NCBI RefSeq assembly: GCF_030812475.1
Contig: NZ_JAUSSR010000002.1
Coordinates: 434,001 to 498,000 of the forward strand
Reading direction: 5' to 3'
DNA: 64,000 nucleotides
Origin: Pseudomonas lini
GTDB taxonomy: Bacteria; Pseudomonadota; Gammaproteobacteria; Pseudomonadales; Pseudomonadaceae
Position numbers and translations under genes: made by a program. Below the pieces are notes generated by a model. It did no database searches. It was not told the origin of the DNA and was given only the letters and a program-made list of their open reading frames with translations. Positions 7,739 to 17,164 of this stretch are shown one piece after another; the first letter of the stretch is position 1, and the number at the start of each line of letters is the position of its first letter.

Positions 7739-9148
7739 ATGAAACGCTACGAAAAATTCGCCGACGACATCGCTGAACTGATCCGCTCCGGCGTCCTCGG
7801 CCCCGGCCAGCGTGTGCCTTCGGTGCGCTACGCCAGCCAGACCTATGGCGTCAGCCCGTCCACGGTGTTCCAGGCCTATTACCTGCTCGAACGCCGTGGG
7901 CTGATCCGCGCCCGGCCGCGTTCCGGCTACTTCGTCAACGCCCATGCACCGAGCCCGTTTTCCGAGCCGGTGATCAGCAGCCAGGTCAACGAATCCACGG
8001 AAGTCGACGTCAGCGAACTGGTGTTCTCGGTCCTCGATTCGATCAAGGACCCCAACACCGTGCCCTTCGGCTCGGCCTTCCCCAGTCCTGCCCTCTTCCC
8101 GCTACAACGTCTGTCGCGCTCGCTGGCCAGTGCCACCCGGGACATGGACCCGCGCATGGTGGTCACCGACATGTCCCCGGGCAACCCGCAGCTGCGTCGA
8201 CAAATCGCCCTGCGCTACATGGTCGGCGGGCTGATGCTGCCCATGGAAGAACTGCTGATCACCAATGGCGCGCTGGAAGCCTTGAACCTGTGTCTGCAAG
8301 CGGTCACCGAGCCTGGCGACCTGGTGGCCATCGAAGCGCCGGCGTTCTACGCCTGCCTGCAAGTGCTGGAGCGCCTGAAGCTCAAAGCCGTGGAAATTCC
8401 CGTGCACCCCCGCGACGGCATCGACCTTGGCGTACTCGCGCAAACCCTGGAGCGCCACCCGATCAAGGCGTGCTGGTGCATGACCAGTTTCCAGAACCCC
8501 ATGGGCGCGACCATGCCCGAAGGTAAAAAACGCGAACTGGTGGCGTTGTTGCGCAGCCATCAAGTGCCACTGATCGAAGATGACGTCTACGCCGAACTCT
8601 ATTACGGCCAGCAGGCGCCGAAACCGGCCAAAGCCTTCGACACTGAAGGACTGGTGATGCACTGCGGTTCCTTCGCCAAGAGCCTGGCCCCCGGCTACCG
8701 CATCGGCTGGGTCGCTGCCGGGCGTTACGCGCAGAAGATTGAACGGTTGAAGCTCATGACCTCGCTCTGCGCCTCGATGCCGGCCCAGGCGGCCATTGCC
8801 GATTACCTGCAGCATGGCGGTTACGACCGGCATTTGCGCAAGCTGCGTTATGCGCTGGAAGAGCAGCAGAGCGCGATGCTGACGGCCATTGCGCGCTATT
8901 TTCCAGCGCAGACCCGGGTCAGTCAGCCGGCGGGCGGGTACTTTTTGTGGCTGGAGTTGCCGGCGCAGATGGATTCGTTGAAGTTGTTTCAGATGGCGCT
9001 GGCGCAGGGGATCAGCATCGCCCCAGGACCGATTTTTTCACCGGCACAGCGGTTCAGGAATTGTATTCGACTGAACTATGGCAGCCCGTGGGATGAGGCT
9101 GCGGAGAAGGCGATGGAGACGTTGGGCAGGATTGTCAGGTCGTTTTAA
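7739..9148 (+). CDS. MocR/PdxR-type regulator (GntR winged helix fused to a class I aminotransferase fold)
   Basis: A 469-residue PLP-binding transcription factor. Residues 1-70 form a GntR winged helix (FADDIAELIRSGVLGPGQRV, VSPSTVFQAYYLLERRGLI). The rest is an aminotransferase-like effector domain with the PLP-binding lysine in HCGSFAKSLAPGYRIGW and the SFQNPMG loop. Such proteins usually regulate a neighbouring transport or PLP-related gene, but the flanking genes (ccoG, a convergent SDR) suggest no target. It begins 131 bases after ccoG, beyond a REP doublet, so it is probably its own transcription unit. Confidence 0.92.
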   Translation: MKRYEKFADDIAELIRSGVLGPGQRVPSVRYASQTYGVSPSTVFQAYYLLERRGLIRARPRSGYFVNAHAPSPFSEPVISSQVNESTEVDVSELVFSVLDSIKDPNTVPFGSAFPSPALFPLQRLSRSLASATRDMDPRMVVTDMSPGNPQLRRQIALRYMVGGLMLPMEELLITNGALEALNLCLQAVTEPGDLVAIEAPAFYACLQVLERLKLKAVEIPVHPRDGIDLGVLAQTLERHPIKACWCMTSFQNPMGATMPEGKKRELVALLRSHQVPLIEDDVYAELYYGQQAPKPAKAFDTEGLVMHCGSFAKSLAPGYRIGWVAAGRYAQKIERLKLMTSLCASMPAQAAIADYLQHGGYDRHLRKLRYALEEQQSAMLTAIARYFPAQTRVSQPAGGYFLWLELPAQMDSLKLFQMALAQGISIAPGPIFSPAQRFRNCIRLNYGSPWDEAAEKAMETLGRIVRSF

Positions 9149-9169
9149 AGCAATAGATCGCAGCAACCT

Positions 9170-9259
9170 TGTAGGAGCTGGCTTGCCAGCGAAGGCGATC
9201 TGTCAGTCAACATCTATGTTGAATGTGCCGCCGTCTTCGCTGGCAAGCCAGCTCCTACA
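9170..9259. repeat. REP doublet, GCTGGCTTGCCAGC family
   Basis: TGTAGGAGCTGGCTTGCCAG (9170 on) is inverted at the right end as CTGGCAAGCCAGCTCCTACA, ending at 9259. It lies between the convergent MocR and SDR genes. Confidence 0.85.
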
Positions 9260-9304
9260 GGGTTTGCGTACTCCCGAAGGCCGTAAACTTCTGATCTTCA
9301 GCTA

Positions 9305-10051
9305 CTACCGGCCACCACCCAGGTCGACAAAGGTCCCGGTTGCATACGACGCCTTGTCCGACAGCAACCAGACAATCGCCTCCGCCACTTCATCCGGCCT
9401 GCCACCGCGTGCCATGGGAATCGCCGATTCCAGCTTGCTGACCCGGTCCGGATCGCCGCTCAGCGCATGAAAGTCGGTGTAGATATACCCCGGGCGCACG
9501 GCGTTGACACGAATCCCCTCGCCCGCCACTTCCTTGGCCAAACCGATGGTGAAGCTGTCCAGCGCACCTTTGGACGCTGCGTAGTCCACGTATTCGTTGG
9601 GAGAGCCCAGGCGCGAGGCGACCGAGGATACGTTGACGATGCTGCCGCCCTGTCCGCCGTGTCTGGGCGACATGCGCAGGAGCGCATGCTTGGCGCAGAG
9701 GATCGGCGCCAGGACGTTGGTCTTGAGGGTCTTGAGGATGCGAAATTCCGACATTTCCTCGACCCGGGACTTGTGGCCGACGGTGCCAGCGTTATTGACC
9801 AGGGCCGTGACCCTGCCCAGTTCGTTGTCCACCCGCTGAAACAGGGCGATCACTTCGTCTTCGATGCTGACGTCGGCACGTATCGCAATGGCTTGCGCGC
9901 CGAGGGCGCGGACTTGCTCGAGCACCGTCTGGGCGGCGTCTTCGTCGGACAGGTAGTTAATGCAGATCCGATAGCCCTGTTCAGCGGCCAACAAAGCAGT
10001 GGCGGCGCCGATGCCGCGGCTGCCGCCGGTGATGACGATGACTTTATCCAT
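9305..10051 (-). CDS. Short-chain dehydrogenase/reductase (SDR), substrate unknown
   Basis: A 248-residue classical SDR. The Rossmann motif TGGSRGIG is at residues 7-14, NNAG follows, and the catalytic Ser sits in VNVSSVASRLG ahead of the Y-x3-K pair in YVDYAASKGAL. The C-terminus ends TGTFVDLGGGR. The start at 10051 (MDKVIVITGG) is preceded by GGGGGAAA; a longer in-frame start seven codons upstream is less likely. It is convergent with the MocR gene. Family membership is sure; specificity cannot be read from the sequence. Confidence 0.9.
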   Translation of the reverse strand: MDKVIVITGGSRGIGAATALLAAEQGYRICINYLSDEDAAQTVLEQVRALGAQAIAIRADVSIEDEVIALFQRVDNELGRVTALVNNAGTVGHKSRVEEMSEFRILKTLKTNVLAPILCAKHALLRMSPRHGGQGGSIVNVSSVASRLGSPNEYVDYAASKGALDSFTIGLAKEVAGEGIRVNAVRPGYIYTDFHALSGDPDRVSKLESAIPMARGGRPDEVAEAIVWLLSDKASYATGTFVDLGGGR

Positions 10052-10126
10052 GCTGGCTTTCCCCCGTTTCAAGCTTTAGCAGTCGGAGCAAAGAATAACC
10101 GCCATTGCCGGTTTTTGCATGACCTG

Positions 10127-10150
10127 TGTAGGAGCAAGCTTGCTCGCGAA
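10127..10150. repeat. Single REP element
   Basis: TGTAGGAGCAAGCTTGCTCG followed by CGAA, with no inverted partner nearby, between the SDR gene and the c-di-GMP protein gene. The core AGCAAGCTTGCT is itself palindromic. Confidence 0.7.
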
Positions 10151-10226
10151 GAACGATTACGCGGTGCGGCAGGTACACCCCATTCTGCGGATCACCGGCA
10201 CCGCTGGCTCGTGCAAAAGACAGCCT

Positions 10227-12308
10227 TCAACTCACAGCCAATTTTTCACCCAGCAGAATATCCGCCATGAAACGCGCCGCCGGCAGCGGATGGCCGAGCA
10301 GGTAGCCTTGCAACGAGTCACAGCCGAGCTTCGTCAGGAAGTCCTGCTGCACCCCGGTTTCAACGCCTTCGGCGACGATCCGCAGACCCAGTGCCCGGCC
10401 AAGGGCGACGATGGCTGAAACGATGGCGGCGTCGTCGCTGTCGTGTTCCAGATCGCGGACAAATCCACGGTCGATCTTCAGCTCATTGGCCGGCAGGCGC
10501 TTGAGGTACATCAAGCTCGAATAGCCGGTGCCAAAATCATCGATGGACAGGTCGACGCCCATCTCCGACAACGCCTGAAGCACCGTCATGCTCACATCGG
10601 CGTCGTACATGGCTGTGGTCTCGGTGATTTCCAATGTCAGGCTGTTGGCCGGCAATTGGTGCGTAGCCAAGGCTCTGGCGACGCTTTGCACCAGCCCGAC
10701 GTGACAGAACTGCAAGGCCGAAAGATTCACCGCAATGCGCCAATCGGTGTAACCGAGCAGATACCACTCGCGCATCTGCCGACAAGCTTCATTGAGCACC
10801 CAATTGCCAATCGGAATGATCAGCCCGGTTTTTTCCGCAACATCGATGAACTTGTCCGGCAGCAGCAGGCCCTGGGTAGGATGCTCCCAGCGCAGCAGCG
10901 CTTCGGCGCCGACCGGATGTCCATTGGCGGCGTCGAACTTGGGCTGGTAATGGAGACTGAACTGCTGCTGCTCCAGTGCGTTGCGCAGGTCTTGCAGCAA
11001 TTGCAGCTGTTTGCGCGCGTTGCTGTTCATCGACACATCGAAAAAACTGTAGCCGTTTTTCCCTGTGCCCTTGGCGTGATACATCGCCGCGTCGGCGTTC
11101 ATCAGCAGATCTTCGGCGGTATAGCCGTTACCCGGGTAAACCGCGATGCCGACACTGGCGGAGATTTGCAGGTCATGTTCGGCCACCTGGAAGGGGCGCG
11201 CAATCAAACCTACCTGGCGGGCCGCCAGGTTCAAGGCGTGGTTCTCCTCGCCCAGTTGCACCAGCAGCACGAACTCATCGCCACCGATGCGCGCCAGGGT
11301 GTCCTGACTGCGCAAATCCTCGCGCAACCGCAAGCTGACCGCTCGCAGCAACTGATCGCCCATGTGATGACCGAAGGCATCGTTGACCGGTTTGAACCCG
11401 TCCAGATCGATGAACATCAGCGCAAAACAACCGCCCTGCTCCTGCACCTTTGACATCGCCTGATCGATGCGGTCAGCCAGCAGTACCCGATTCGGCAGGC
11501 CGGTCAGGGTGTCATGCAGGGCCAGTTGGGTCAGTTCACGATTCGCTTCGGTCAGCGAGTGGGCAAGGCTGGCCGTTCGCGTCTCCATGCGTGCATCGAG
11601 CACCGACGTCAGCAAGGCAATGGTCAAGATGGCCAGTGTGGTGATCAGCACCAGGTTATCCAGGCCTTTGCCGTTCAAGCCGTCGATGGCCGCGCCACAG
11701 AAACTGCCGTCGGCGAAGCGCGCCGCGGCCATGGCGGTGTAGTGCATGCCGACGATGGCGATCCCCATGATGATCGCCGCACCGCCACGGATCAGGATCA
11801 CATAAGGGCTGTGCTGGCGCAGGCGGAAAGCGATCCATAACGCGGCGCCCGACGCACCGACGGCGATGAGCAGCGACGCCCAGAACAGCGTCGGGTCGTA
11901 ATCGATGCCCGGCTGCATGCGCATGGCGGCCATGCCGGTGTAATGCATCGCACTGATACCCGCGCCCATGACCAACGCACCGAACGCCAGTTGCCAGGCG
12001 GGCAACTGCGGCTGGCTGACCAGCCACAAGGCAAAGCCGCTGGACAGAATTCCGATCAGCAGTGACAGCAAGGTCAGGGTGACGTCGTAACCGAGGTCGA
12101 TGGGTAGTTTGAACGCGAGCATGCCGATGAAATGCATCGACCACACGCCTATGCCCATGGCAAAGGCGCCGCCCGCGGTCCATAGATGCACGGCGCGACC
12201 TTTGGCCGTGGCGATGCGTTCGGTGAGGTCAAGTGCGGTATAGGAAGCGAGAATCGCTACACAGAGCGAGATGATAACCAGTGTGGGGGAATAGCTACCG
12301 ATGAGCAT
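10227..12308 (-). CDS. MHYT-GGDEF-EAL membrane c-di-GMP protein (MucR-like)
   Basis: A 693-residue integral membrane protein that could make or degrade cyclic di-GMP. Three MHYT motifs (MHFIG at 58, MHYTG at 121, MHYTA at 188) lie in seven predicted helices over residues 1-240; MHYT domains are proposed metal-linked sensors of diatomic gases. The GGDEF motif is intact at 342-346 and the EAL motif at 469-471, within AEALLRWEHPTQG, followed by the DDFGTGYSS loop. Both catalytic signatures are present. Architecture and length match P. aeruginosa MucR, which affects alginate synthesis. The start MLIGSYSPTL at 12308 fits the family; a GTG 78 bases upstream is possible. Confidence 0.9.
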   Translation of the reverse strand: MLIGSYSPTLVIISLCVAILASYTALDLTERIATAKGRAVHLWTAGGAFAMGIGVWSMHFIGMLAFKLPIDLGYDVTLTLLSLLIGILSSGFALWLVSQPQLPAWQLAFGALVMGAGISAMHYTGMAAMRMQPGIDYDPTLFWASLLIAVGASGAALWIAFRLRQHSPYVILIRGGAAIIMGIAIVGMHYTAMAAARFADGSFCGAAIDGLNGKGLDNLVLITTLAILTIALLTSVLDARMETRTASLAHSLTEANRELTQLALHDTLTGLPNRVLLADRIDQAMSKVQEQGGCFALMFIDLDGFKPVNDAFGHHMGDQLLRAVSLRLREDLRSQDTLARIGGDEFVLLVQLGEENHALNLAARQVGLIARPFQVAEHDLQISASVGIAVYPGNGYTAEDLLMNADAAMYHAKGTGKNGYSFFDVSMNSNARKQLQLLQDLRNALEQQQFSLHYQPKFDAANGHPVGAEALLRWEHPTQGLLLPDKFIDVAEKTGLIIPIGNWVLNEACRQMREWYLLGYTDWRIAVNLSALQFCHVGLVQSVARALATHQLPANSLTLEITETTAMYDADVSMTVLQALSEMGVDLSIDDFGTGYSSLMYLKRLPANELKIDRGFVRDLEHDSDDAAIVSAIVALGRALGLRIVAEGVETGVQQDFLTKLGCDSLQGYLLGHPLPAARFMADILLGEKLAVS

Positions 12309-12496
12309 GGGGCTTCTCGCGATCACCCCCGTCGTACTGCTTCCTTTCTCGAGGGGGAAAATCCGGCGATTGTACTGATTGCGCACAAGAACGCACTGAC
12401 AAAATTAGCAAAAGGCCAGCAAGCTGATGAAACGCTTGTTTGAAGTGAAAACTGGGTCATGGCCGATACCGTGTTTTGGGATAAAACACCGCCCCC

Positions 12497-12586
12497 TGTA
12501 GGAGCCGGCTTGCCGGCGACAGCGGTGGGTCAGTCGACATCGATGGTGAATGTGAGTCCGCCTTCGCTGGCGAGCCAGCTCCTACA
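12497..12586. repeat. REP doublet overlapping the stop codon of the outer-membrane efflux gene
   Basis: TGTAGGAGCCGGCTTGCCGG (12497 on) is inverted as GGCGAGCCAGCTCCTACA ending at 12586. The reversed TGTAGG at the right edge supplies the TAG stop of the minus-strand gene that ends at 12582. Confidence 0.85.
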
Positions 12587-14060
12587 GGTTTTCACTCATC
12601 TGCGCCCCATCCCATCCACCACCCAGCGCCGCGATCAATTGCACGCTGGCAATCAAACGACTCTGCAGTAAATTCAATACGTTACGCTCGTTACTTAATG
12701 CAGTAGCTTGCACCACCACCACGTCGAGATACGCGATCACCCCGGCCTTGTACTGATTCTGGATCAGGCGCAGCGATTCACGCGCCGCGTCCAATGCTTC
12801 CTGGCGTACGCCTGCTTCGTTTTCCAGCACCTTGAGTTGAACCAGGTAGTTCTCCACTTCGCGGAAGCCGTCGAGCACGGTCTGGCGATAATTGGCCACG
12901 GTTTCGTCGTAGGCGGCTTCGCTGCGGTCGACTTCCGCCGAGCGCTGGCCACCGTCGAACAAGGTCATTGCCAGTTGGGGACCGACCGACCAAAAGCGGT
13001 TGGGCACGCTGAACCAGTTGTTGGAGGTGCTGCTGCTATACCCACCGTTCAAGCTCAGTGTCAGGTCCGGGTAATACGCAGCCTTGGCCACGCCGATGTT
13101 GGCATTGGCCGCCATGACCGAGCGTTCTGCGGCGGCGATGTCCGGGCGGCGTTCCAGCAATTGCGATGGCAAGGCCAGCGGCACCTGCGGCAAGGCCGGG
13201 ATGTCCCGGGTTTCGGCCAGGCTGAAATCCGCCGGTGCCAGCCCGACCAGCACGGCGATGGCGTTCTCGAACTGGGCGCGCTGCCAGATCAGATCGACCA
13301 GCTCGGCCTCGGTCGTTTTTAGCTGAGTGGTGGCCTGGGCCACCGCGTCCTTGCCGGAGACCCCGGCGCGATACTGGTTTTGAGTCATGGTCAGCGAGCG
13401 TCGATAGGCGTCGACTGTCGCTTCAAGCAGGCGTTTCTGCTCATCGATCACCCGCAATTGCAGATAGTTCTGCACCAGTTCCGACTGCTGGCTCAACCGC
13501 ATCGCCGCCAGATCGGCAAAACTCGCCTCGGCGTTGGCCGTATCGGCCTCAAGGCCCCGGCGCAGCTTGCCCCAGACATCGGCCTCCCAACTGACCCCGG
13601 CCTGGGCGGTGTAAGTGTCCCGGATGCCGCTGGAGGTACTGGTCAGGCTCGAGCTGCTGCTCCCGGTACCCTGGCTGCTACGGTCTTTACCGACAGTCAG
13701 GTTCACGGTGGGGAAAAACGCCCCACGGGCACTGCGAACCAGGGCCTGGGCCTGACGGTACTGGGCTTCGGACTGGGCGACGGTCTGGTTGGCGCTGTTG
13801 AGTTTCACGATCAGGTCATTGAGCTGCCGATCGCCATACAGCTCCCACCAGGCACCGCGAGCCAGGGCATCGCTCGGATTGGCCTGGCGCCAGCCGGCCG
13901 CTTCCTTGTATTGGGCGGGCGCGGCGGCCGACGGGCGCTGGTAATCCGGGCCGATGGCGCAGGCGCTGAGCAGCGCCACGCACAGCGCCAGGCCGAGTAA
14001 ACGCGAACCTCGGGCCGTGACCACGGGTGCAGCAAGGTTGAACAGCGAATGGTCAGTCAT
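12582..14060 (-). CDS. opmB: Outer-membrane efflux lipoprotein, OprM/NodT family (OpmB-like)
   Basis: The TolC-like exit duct of the RND pump encoded just upstream. It has 492 residues. After a short polar leader comes a hydrophobic stretch and a lipobox (LLSAC, with AIGPDYQRP after the Cys), then two repeated outer-membrane efflux domains with long heptad-rich helices. The ATG overlaps the stop of the second RND gene by four bases, so translation is coupled. The last codons (ENL-stop) run into a REP doublet that provides the TAG. The symbol rests on operon structure (muxABC-opmB) and is less sure than the family. Confidence 0.9.
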   Translation of the reverse strand: MTDHSLFNLAAPVVTARGSRLLGLALCVALLSACAIGPDYQRPSAAAPAQYKEAAGWRQANPSDALARGAWWELYGDRQLNDLIVKLNSANQTVAQSEAQYRQAQALVRSARGAFFPTVNLTVGKDRSSQGTGSSSSSLTSTSSGIRDTYTAQAGVSWEADVWGKLRRGLEADTANAEASFADLAAMRLSQQSELVQNYLQLRVIDEQKRLLEATVDAYRRSLTMTQNQYRAGVSGKDAVAQATTQLKTTEAELVDLIWQRAQFENAIAVLVGLAPADFSLAETRDIPALPQVPLALPSQLLERRPDIAAAERSVMAANANIGVAKAAYYPDLTLSLNGGYSSSTSNNWFSVPNRFWSVGPQLAMTLFDGGQRSAEVDRSEAAYDETVANYRQTVLDGFREVENYLVQLKVLENEAGVRQEALDAARESLRLIQNQYKAGVIAYLDVVVVQATALSNERNVLNLLQSRLIASVQLIAALGGGWDGAQMSENL

Positions 14061-17000
14061 AGCGGAGTTTCCAGAGCAGCATCGGTACGCACCCCACGCC
14101 AGTGATTGAAGCGATGGCGCAGTTTGTCGAGATAGAGGTAAACCACCGGGGTGGTGTAGAGGGTCAACACCTGGCTGAAGATCAACCCGCCGATGATGGT
14201 CAGGCCCAGGGGCTGACGCATTTCCGCCCCTTCGGCGCGGCCCAGCAGCAACGGCAACGCGCCCAGGATCGCGGCCAGCGTGGTCATCAGAATCGGCCGC
14301 AGACGTTGCAGGCAGGCACTGCGGATCGATTCCAGAGGTTCCAGGCCCTGATGCCGTTCGAGCTGCAAGGCCAGATCGATCATCAGAATGGCGTTTTTCT
14401 TCACCACGCCAATCAGCAGGAACAGGCCGAGCAACGAGATCAGGCTGAACTCGCCGCCCAGCGCATAGATGGACAGCAGCGCGCCCACTCCGGCCGACGG
14501 CAAGGTCGAGAGAATGGTCAGCGGATGAATGTAGCTCTCATACAGCACGCCCAACACCAGGTACACCGCCACCAGCGCCCCGAGAATCATCCACGGCTGG
14601 CTCTTCTGGGTGGCGGCAAACGCATCGGCGGTCCCGGACATTTTCGCGATCACGGCTTCAGGCAAGCCGACCCTGGCAATCGCCCGCTCGATGGCGGCCG
14701 TGCCCTGCTCCACCGTCACGCCTTCAGCCATGTCGAAGGCAATGCTCTCCGAGGCGAACTGGCCTTCGTGGCTGACCCGATCGTCTTCCAGGCTGTTTTC
14801 ATAATGAGCGATGGTCGACAACGGAATCCGCGCGCCGTCGGCGGTGATCACCTGGACCTGATTGAGGGTGATCGGGTCCTGGGCGTATTTGGGGTTGACC
14901 TCCATCACGACCTGATACTGGTTGAGGCTGTCGTAGATCGTCGATATCTGCCGCTGGCTGTAGGCGTTGTTGAGCACCGAGGTGACCATATCCATGTCGA
15001 CGCCCAGGCGTTTGGCCTGGTCGCGATCGACAATCAGCGTGACTTGCTGGGCGCCACGGCCTTCACGGGCGTCGATCGCCGTCAGTTCCGGCAACGCCTT
15101 GAGCGCGGTCACGACCTTGGGGTACCACTCGCGCAACTCTCCCAGATCTCCGCTTTGCAGGATGTATGAATATTGCGACGTGGTCTGTTCGCGGCCACCG
15201 CCGAACTGCAGGTCCTGGTCGGCCATCAGCATCAACTGCGCCCCGGGGACCTTGGGCATTTCCTTGCGCAGGCGTTCAATGACTTTCTGCGCGGACAGGT
15301 TACGTTCCTTGATCGGTTTTAGGCGCACCAGCATGAAGGCGTTGTTGGTGCCGTTGTTGCCGCCGATGAAGCCGGCGACGCTTTCCACTGCCGGATCCTT
15401 GAGCACTTCGCGCCGGAAGATTTCCATTTTCGGCTGCATCACGGTGAACGACAGCCCGTCGTCACCGCGCACGAAGCCGATCAGCTGGCCGGTATCTTGC
15501 TGGGGCATAAATGTTTTAGGAACAACGACATAAAGAGCAATGTTAACGCCAACTGTCACGAATAGACTGAGCAGCGTCAGCAGCCGGTGACGCAGCACCC
15601 AGTCGAGGCTGGTGGCGTATTTACCGACCATCCACGCGTTGGCCCGCTGGCTCCAGCGCTGCAGACGGTTTTCCTGCCCCGGCGTGTGTGGCTTGAGCCA
15701 GCGGGCGCAGAGCATCGGCGTCAGCGTCAGCGAGACCAGCAGCGACACCACGATCGACGCCGCCAGGGTGATGGAGAACTCGCGGAACAGGCTTTCGACG
15801 ATCCCGCCCATGAACAGGATCGACAGGAACACCGCCACCAGCGACACGTTCATCGACAGCAAGGTGAAACCGACTTCCTGGGCCCCGAGGTAGGCTGCCT
15901 TCATCGGCGGCACGCCTTCGTCGATGTGCCGGGAAATGTTCTCCAACACCACGATGGCGTCGTCCACCACCAGCCCGGTGGCCAGGATCAGCGCCATCAA
16001 CGACAGGTTATTCAGCGAGAAGCCGTAGAGGTACATCACCGCAAAAGTGCCGACCAGCGACACCGGCACCGCCAGGGTCGGGATCAACGACGCGCGAAAG
16101 TTACCCAGAAACAGGAACACCACCAGGATCACCAGGGCCACCGCAATCAACAGGGTCATTTCCGCTTCGTGCAGGGTCGCCTTGATCACCGGCGAGCGGT
16201 CCATCGCCAGGTTCAGCTTGACGCTGGCCGGCAGCACCGCCTGCAACGCCGGCAGCTGGGCCTTGATCTCGTTGACCGTCTCGATGATGTTGGCACCGGC
16301 CTGGCGATTGATCACCAGCAAGACCGCCGCGTCGTCGTTGAAGAAACCGCTGTTGTAGCGGTCCTCGACGCCGTCGCTGACCTTGGCCACATCCTTCAGG
16401 CGCAAGGCCGCGCCATCCGCGTAATGGATGATCAGCGACTCGTAATCCTTGGCTTTCTCCAGTTGATCGTTGGCCTGCACCTGCCATAGCCGCTGACCGT
16501 CTTCGACCGAGCCTTTGGGCCTGCGCACATTGGCATTGGCGATGGTGTTGCGCACATCGTCCAGCGCCACGCCGTACTGGTTCAGCGCCTGGGGCTCGAG
16601 TTCGATGCGCACCGCCGGCAGGGAACTGCCGCCGATCTGCACTTCGCCGACGCCCTGCACCTGGGACAGGCTCTGGGACAGGATGGTCGAGGCCAGGTCG
16701 TAGAGCTGGCCTTTCTCCAGCACGTCCGAGGTCAATGACAGCACCATGATCGGCGCCTGGGACGGGTTGACCTTTTTATAAGTCGGCATGCTGCGCATCC
16801 CGCTCGGCAGCAGGTTGCGCGAGGCGTTGATCGCCGCCTGTACTTCCCGCGCCGCGCCGTTGATGTCGCGATCGAGGTCAAATTGCAGGATCACCCGGGT
16901 CGAGCCCTGGCTGGACCGGCTGCTCATGGTGTTCACGCCGGCAATCGCCCCGAAGGAGCGTTCCAGCGGCGTGGCCACCGTCGAGGCCATCACTTCCGGG

Positions 17001-17164
17001 CTCGCGCCGGGCAGGCTGGCCTGGACCACGATCACCGGGAAGTCCATTTGCGGCAGCGGCGATACCGGCAACAAGCCAAAGCTCACGCCGCCCAGCAGCA
17101 TGATCGCCAGGCTCAGCAACAGGGTGGCGACCGGGCGCTTGATGAAAGGTCCGGAGAGGTTCAT
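14057..17164 (-). CDS. muxC: RND efflux inner-membrane transporter, second subunit (MuxC/MdtC-like)
   Basis: A 1035-residue proton-driven HAE1-type RND pump. The N-terminal helix [20 protein letters not shown] is followed by a periplasmic loop, then TM4 with the proton-relay Asp pair in [17 protein letters not shown], and a second half repeating this plan. Four-base overlaps with both neighbours show a tightly coupled operon. Tandem RND genes sharing one fusion protein are the mark of MuxBC/MdtBC heteromeric pumps, linked elsewhere to export of novobiocin, macrolides, aztreonam or bile-salt-like compounds. Which substrates apply here is unknown. Confidence 0.93.
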   Translation of the reverse strand: MNLSGPFIKRPVATLLLSLAIMLLGGVSFGLLPVSPLPQMDFPVIVVQASLPGASPEVMASTVATPLERSFGAIAGVNTMSSRSSQGSTRVILQFDLDRDINGAAREVQAAINASRNLLPSGMRSMPTYKKVNPSQAPIMVLSLTSDVLEKGQLYDLASTILSQSLSQVQGVGEVQIGGSSLPAVRIELEPQALNQYGVALDDVRNTIANANVRRPKGSVEDGQRLWQVQANDQLEKAKDYESLIIHYADGAALRLKDVAKVSDGVEDRYNSGFFNDDAAVLLVINRQAGANIIETVNEIKAQLPALQAVLPASVKLNLAMDRSPVIKATLHEAEMTLLIAVALVILVVFLFLGNFRASLIPTLAVPVSLVGTFAVMYLYGFSLNNLSLMALILATGLVVDDAIVVLENISRHIDEGVPPMKAAYLGAQEVGFTLLSMNVSLVAVFLSILFMGGIVESLFREFSITLAASIVVSLLVSLTLTPMLCARWLKPHTPGQENRLQRWSQRANAWMVGKYATSLDWVLRHRLLTLLSLFVTVGVNIALYVVVPKTFMPQQDTGQLIGFVRGDDGLSFTVMQPKMEIFRREVLKDPAVESVAGFIGGNNGTNNAFMLVRLKPIKERNLSAQKVIERLRKEMPKVPGAQLMLMADQDLQFGGGREQTTSQYSYILQSGDLGELREWYPKVVTALKALPELTAIDAREGRGAQQVTLIVDRDQAKRLGVDMDMVTSVLNNAYSQRQISTIYDSLNQYQVVMEVNPKYAQDPITLNQVQVITADGARIPLSTIAHYENSLEDDRVSHEGQFASESIAFDMAEGVTVEQGTAAIERAIARVGLPEAVIAKMSGTADAFAATQKSQPWMILGALVAVYLVLGVLYESYIHPLTILSTLPSAGVGALLSIYALGGEFSLISLLGLFLLIGVVKKNAILMIDLALQLERHQGLEPLESIRSACLQRLRPILMTTLAAILGALPLLLGRAEGAEMRQPLGLTIIGGLIFSQVLTLYTTPVVYLYLDKLRHRFNHWRGVRTDAALETPL